Below are positions 62,046-64,000 of a stretch of 64,000 bases of DNA, piece after piece (the first letter of the stretch is position 1; each line of letters opens with the position of its first letter). Origin of the DNA: Streptococcus sanguinis. GTDB lineage: Bacteria; Bacillota; Bacilli; Lactobacillales; Streptococcaceae. The notes under the pieces are model-generated. The model was given only the letters and a program-made list of their open reading frames with translations, did no database searches and was not told the DNA's origin. The stretch lies in contig NZ_JAHZPA010000007.1 in assembly GCF_019929225.1 (NCBI RefSeq), positions 1 through 64,000 of the forward strand, in the 5' to 3' direction. A program made the translations under genes and the position numbers.

Positions 62046-62224
62046 CAGTCTAAGAAACCTAATAAAATAAAATTTTGCCTATCTATGCCTATTTTCGGAA
62101 TTTAACTCTTTTCCACTTGAAAAACATTTGATATAATAGTACATGGAGAAAAAGAAAAAGTAGTTTGCTATGATAGCTATTAGTTTGAAGAGCAGACTGA
62201 GGCTTAGCCTCAAAGGGAGATTTT

Positions 62225-62755
62225 ATGTTAGAAAGCAATAAACGCCGAAAAACCAAGGCTATTATTGAGAGAGCCATGGTTTCACTGCTGCATCAGCAGT
62301 CCTTCGACCATATCACTACTGTCCAGTTAGCTCAAGCTGCTGGCATCAGCCGTAGTAGTTTTTATACTCACTACAAGGATAAGTACGATATGATTGAACG
62401 TTATCAGCAAAACCTCTTTCATCAACTGGGGTATATTTTTGATAACAATCAGGAGGATATTCAAACTGCGATTACGGAGGTCTTTCAGTTCCTCCAGCTA
62501 GAGCCGCTTTTAGCTGCTCTTCTGACAGAAAACGGAACGAAAGAAATTCAAAATTTCCTGCGCCATAAGCTGCAGATGATGCTAGCTGATAGCCTTCAGG
62601 ATCGCTTTAGCAATCGCATTTACAATCATTTTGAAAAAGAATACAGCCGAGTCTTTCTCGCTAATGCCTTCTTCGGCGTCTGCCAGATGTGGGTTTCCAG
62701 AGGGAAAAAAGAAAGTCCTGAACAAATAGCAGAATTTCTTTTAAAAATGATATAA
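62225..62755 (+). CDS. TetR-family transcriptional regulator
   Basis: A 176-residue regulator with an N-terminal helix-turn-helix (RRKTKAIIERAMVSLLHQQS, then ITTVQLAQAAGISRSSFYTHYKDK) and a helical C-terminal domain ending Q-M-W-V-S-R-G-K-K. It resembles the regulator at 41836-42357 in layout. AAGGGAGATTTT precedes the ATG. No partner gene is in its own transcript. The YhgE/Pip gene with its operator-like repeats lies 1.3 kb away and is a possible target. Confidence 0.92.
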   Translation: MLESNKRRKTKAIIERAMVSLLHQQSFDHITTVQLAQAAGISRSSFYTHYKDKYDMIERYQQNLFHQLGYIFDNNQEDIQTAITEVFQFLQLEPLLAALLTENGTKEIQNFLRHKLQMMLADSLQDRFSNRIYNHFEKEYSRVFLANAFFGVCQMWVSRGKKESPEQIAEFLLKMI

Positions 62756-62807
62756 GAAGTTGCTTAAGCCCATCGGGCACACTTCTACTCAAATTTTTGA
62801 ACAATTA

Positions 62808-62855
62808 AACAGGGTGTACGAAACCAAAAGAGGTTCTGTACACCCTGTTTTTATT
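62808..62855. terminator. Bidirectional terminator between the TetR and KAS III-like genes
   Basis: AAACAGGGTGTAC (from 62808) pairs with GTACACCCTGTTT (to 62850), with a partly paired inner loop, then TTATTAT on the plus strand and T-rich sequence on the minus strand. Confidence 0.88.
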
Positions 62856-63798
62856 ATAATTTCATAGCCAACATATTGACTGTCATACCAGCTGCTGTTC
62901 CCATCAGAGCGATGGTGTCCCCTTCCTTGACTAGATTGCGCTCCAGAGCATAGCAGAGGGAAAAGGGCACTGCTACTGACACCATATTACCATAGTCTTG
63001 CACGAGATTGAGGTATTTGTCATCAGGAATACCCAAGCTGCGCATGACCATTGGCAGGGCACGACTGGCCTGATGCGGAATGATATAATCCAAGTCAGAC
63101 AGGCTGAGACCACTCTTTTCTTTAAATTCTTTAAACATTTCTGGAATTTTTCTGGCAGAGAGCAAGAGAATCTTCTTGCCATTCATGTCAAACATGTAGT
63201 GAGTCTTGGTAGCATCCGAATACTCCTTAGGCTGAAAAGATGTCAAACCACCGCGAATCTCTGTATCGTGTGCTCCTTCAGACCAGGTCCGCTGCAGGCT
63301 GGAGATGACCCCTCTTTCTTCCTCTGTTGCTTCAAAAATCAAAGCAGCCGCACCATCACTGAACAACTCAAAACTTTCTTTCTGATTGGGATTAAGTCCT
63401 AAACTTCCAACCTCACTGGACACGATGAGGATTCTATGATACTCACCAGCCTCCAACAAATGAGACATGAGACTCAAAGCCGAGATAAAACTGGTGCAGG
63501 TCGTGTTGATATCCATGGCTGGAATGGACAAGCCCTTGGCTACCAACTCATGAATCAGGGCCGCTGTACAAGGAATAGGCTGGACACCCACCGCACTGGC
63601 TGACACGATACAATCGATGTCTTTGATTGTCAAGCCCGCTTGCTCTAGGGCTTTTTCAATCGCCTTGACCGCCATGGAAAGCTGGGTTTCTTCATTTTCC
63701 ACCACTCGATAACGAGTCTGATCCTTAAAAGTCACAGTATTTCTAGGTAGATGCGTACCATAACCAACAATCTTTATATGATTCTTTACTGTTGTCAT
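62854..63798 (-). CDS. 3-oxoacyl-ACP synthase III-like enzyme
   Basis: A 314-residue thiolase-fold condensing enzyme of the KAS III group. The triad is Cys101 in N-T-T-C-T-S-F, His242 in I-I-P-H-Q-A-S and Asn271 in D-Y-G-N-M-V. The C-terminal G-T-A-A-G-M-T segment is also typical. It is not next to other fab genes, so it may serve a special acyl product rather than bulk fatty acid synthesis. GAAGGAGTTTAAT precedes ATG 63798. The partial gene upstream is on the same strand. Confidence 0.88.
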   Translation of the reverse strand: MTTVKNHIKIVGYGTHLPRNTVTFKDQTRYRVVENEETQLSMAVKAIEKALEQAGLTIKDIDCIVSASAVGVQPIPCTAALIHELVAKGLSIPAMDINTTCTSFISALSLMSHLLEAGEYHRILIVSSEVGSLGLNPNQKESFELFSDGAAALIFEATEEERGVISSLQRTWSEGAHDTEIRGGLTSFQPKEYSDATKTHYMFDMNGKKILLLSARKIPEMFKEFKEKSGLSLSDLDYIIPHQASRALPMVMRSLGIPDDKYLNLVQDYGNMVSVAVPFSLCYALERNLVKEGDTIALMGTAAGMTVNMLAMKL

Positions 63799-63898
63799 AT
63801 TAAACTCCTTCTTGTCAGACTTGGGGCTGTTCGGCAGCTGGGTAAACTGCTAAAGCACTTGAGCCTCTGATTCATGTATTTTTCCACTTGGGGCATTC

Positions 63899-64000
63899 TT
63901 AAGCCCGATAGATGCGTTTCAACTTACGGCTTCTGTCCCGCTGATAATCTTCAAAAGAAATAGCCGGCATAAGAAAGTCTTTATCAGTCGCTAAGTTTTG
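63899..64000 (-). CDS. C-terminal fragment of an unidentified gene at the right edge
   Basis: An open frame of 33 codons enters from the right edge and ends at TAA 63901-63899. The visible end is D-K-D-F-L-M-P-A-I-S-F-E-D-Y then a basic tail R-S-R-K-L-K-R-I-Y-R-A. It lies 100 bases upstream of the KAS III-like gene on the same strand, so it may belong to one operon. The fragment is too short to name. Confidence 0.55.
   Translation of the reverse strand, partial: QNLATDKDFLMPAISFEDYQRDRSRKLKRIYRA

Noticed and set aside
63799..63898. A small open frame between the partial edge gene and the KAS III-like gene
   Set aside because: About 26 codons overlapping the ribosome site of the next gene, with no ribosome site of its own.
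1..64000. CRISPR arrays, tRNA or rRNA genes, insertion sequences, BOX or RUP elements
   Set aside because: None were seen on reading both strands. Short or diverged elements could have been missed without a search.

Overview
The window comes from a viridans Streptococcus, most likely S. sanguinis or a close relative. It pairs a streptococcal type VII secretion locus with a chromosomal Gram-positive type IV pilus locus carrying von Willebrand A and LamG-type minor pilins, which is characteristic of S. sanguinis. The ribosomal proteins, IlvD, the Dlt proteins and SepM are also typical of streptococci. No rRNA, tRNA, CRISPR array, IS element or phage gene was seen. The species name is inferred from gene content, because no search could be run.

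Layout. (1) 1-12171: type VII secretion on the minus strand, in the order esxA, esaA, essA, esaB, essB, essC, then a small helical protein and a large LXG-like effector that runs off the left edge. The 3' part of essC and everything to its left are visibly AT-richer, as expected for an exchangeable effector module. (2) 12273-19250: housekeeping and small genes (hisS, a MIP18-family Fe-S factor, ilvD, rpmF-rpmG, a P-loop kinase-like protein, an XRE regulator with a membrane protein, and sepM). (3) 19300-21123: two tandem paralogous membrane proteins. (4) 21277-40540: the type IV pilus operon on the minus strand, in the order pilF, pilT, pilG, three major-pilin genes, pilA, pilB, pilC, pilM, pilN, pilO, three accessory proteins without recognised homologues, pilD and a glucosaminidase-family protein, closed by a terminator. 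Upstream of pilF lies 1.1 kb of non-coding DNA with two strong promoters, structured RNA and a CiaR-type repeat. (5) 40781-48396: a CDF cation exporter, a TetR regulator, an MFS transporter, an S41 peptidase, Mpg glycosylase, a repeat lipoprotein, a DeoR regulator with a HAD phosphatase, and a GNAT acetyltransferase. (6) 48437-52963: the dltXABCD operon for D-alanylation of teichoic acids, including the small dltX. (7) 53052-64000: a PadR-DUF1700-DUF4097 operon, an LD-carboxypeptidase, a VTC-domain and carbohydrate-binding lipoprotein operon, a YhgE/Pip protein, a Ser-rich lipoprotein, a TetR regulator, a KAS III-like enzyme and the tail of one more gene.

Several loci act at the envelope: EsxA and effector export, pilus assembly with glycan- and protein-binding tip subunits, teichoic acid D-alanylation, and several lipoproteins with Ser-rich stalks. 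The most unusual signals are these. Two of three tandem pilin genes have identical products and a sharp gene-conversion boundary. The pilin genes are flanked by strong hairpins, which suggests post-transcriptional tuning of subunit ratio. The pil leader is long, with a candidate small RNA and an antisense terminator. CiaR-type repeats occur in front of both pilF and the VTC operon. PilO carries an extra extracellular domain.
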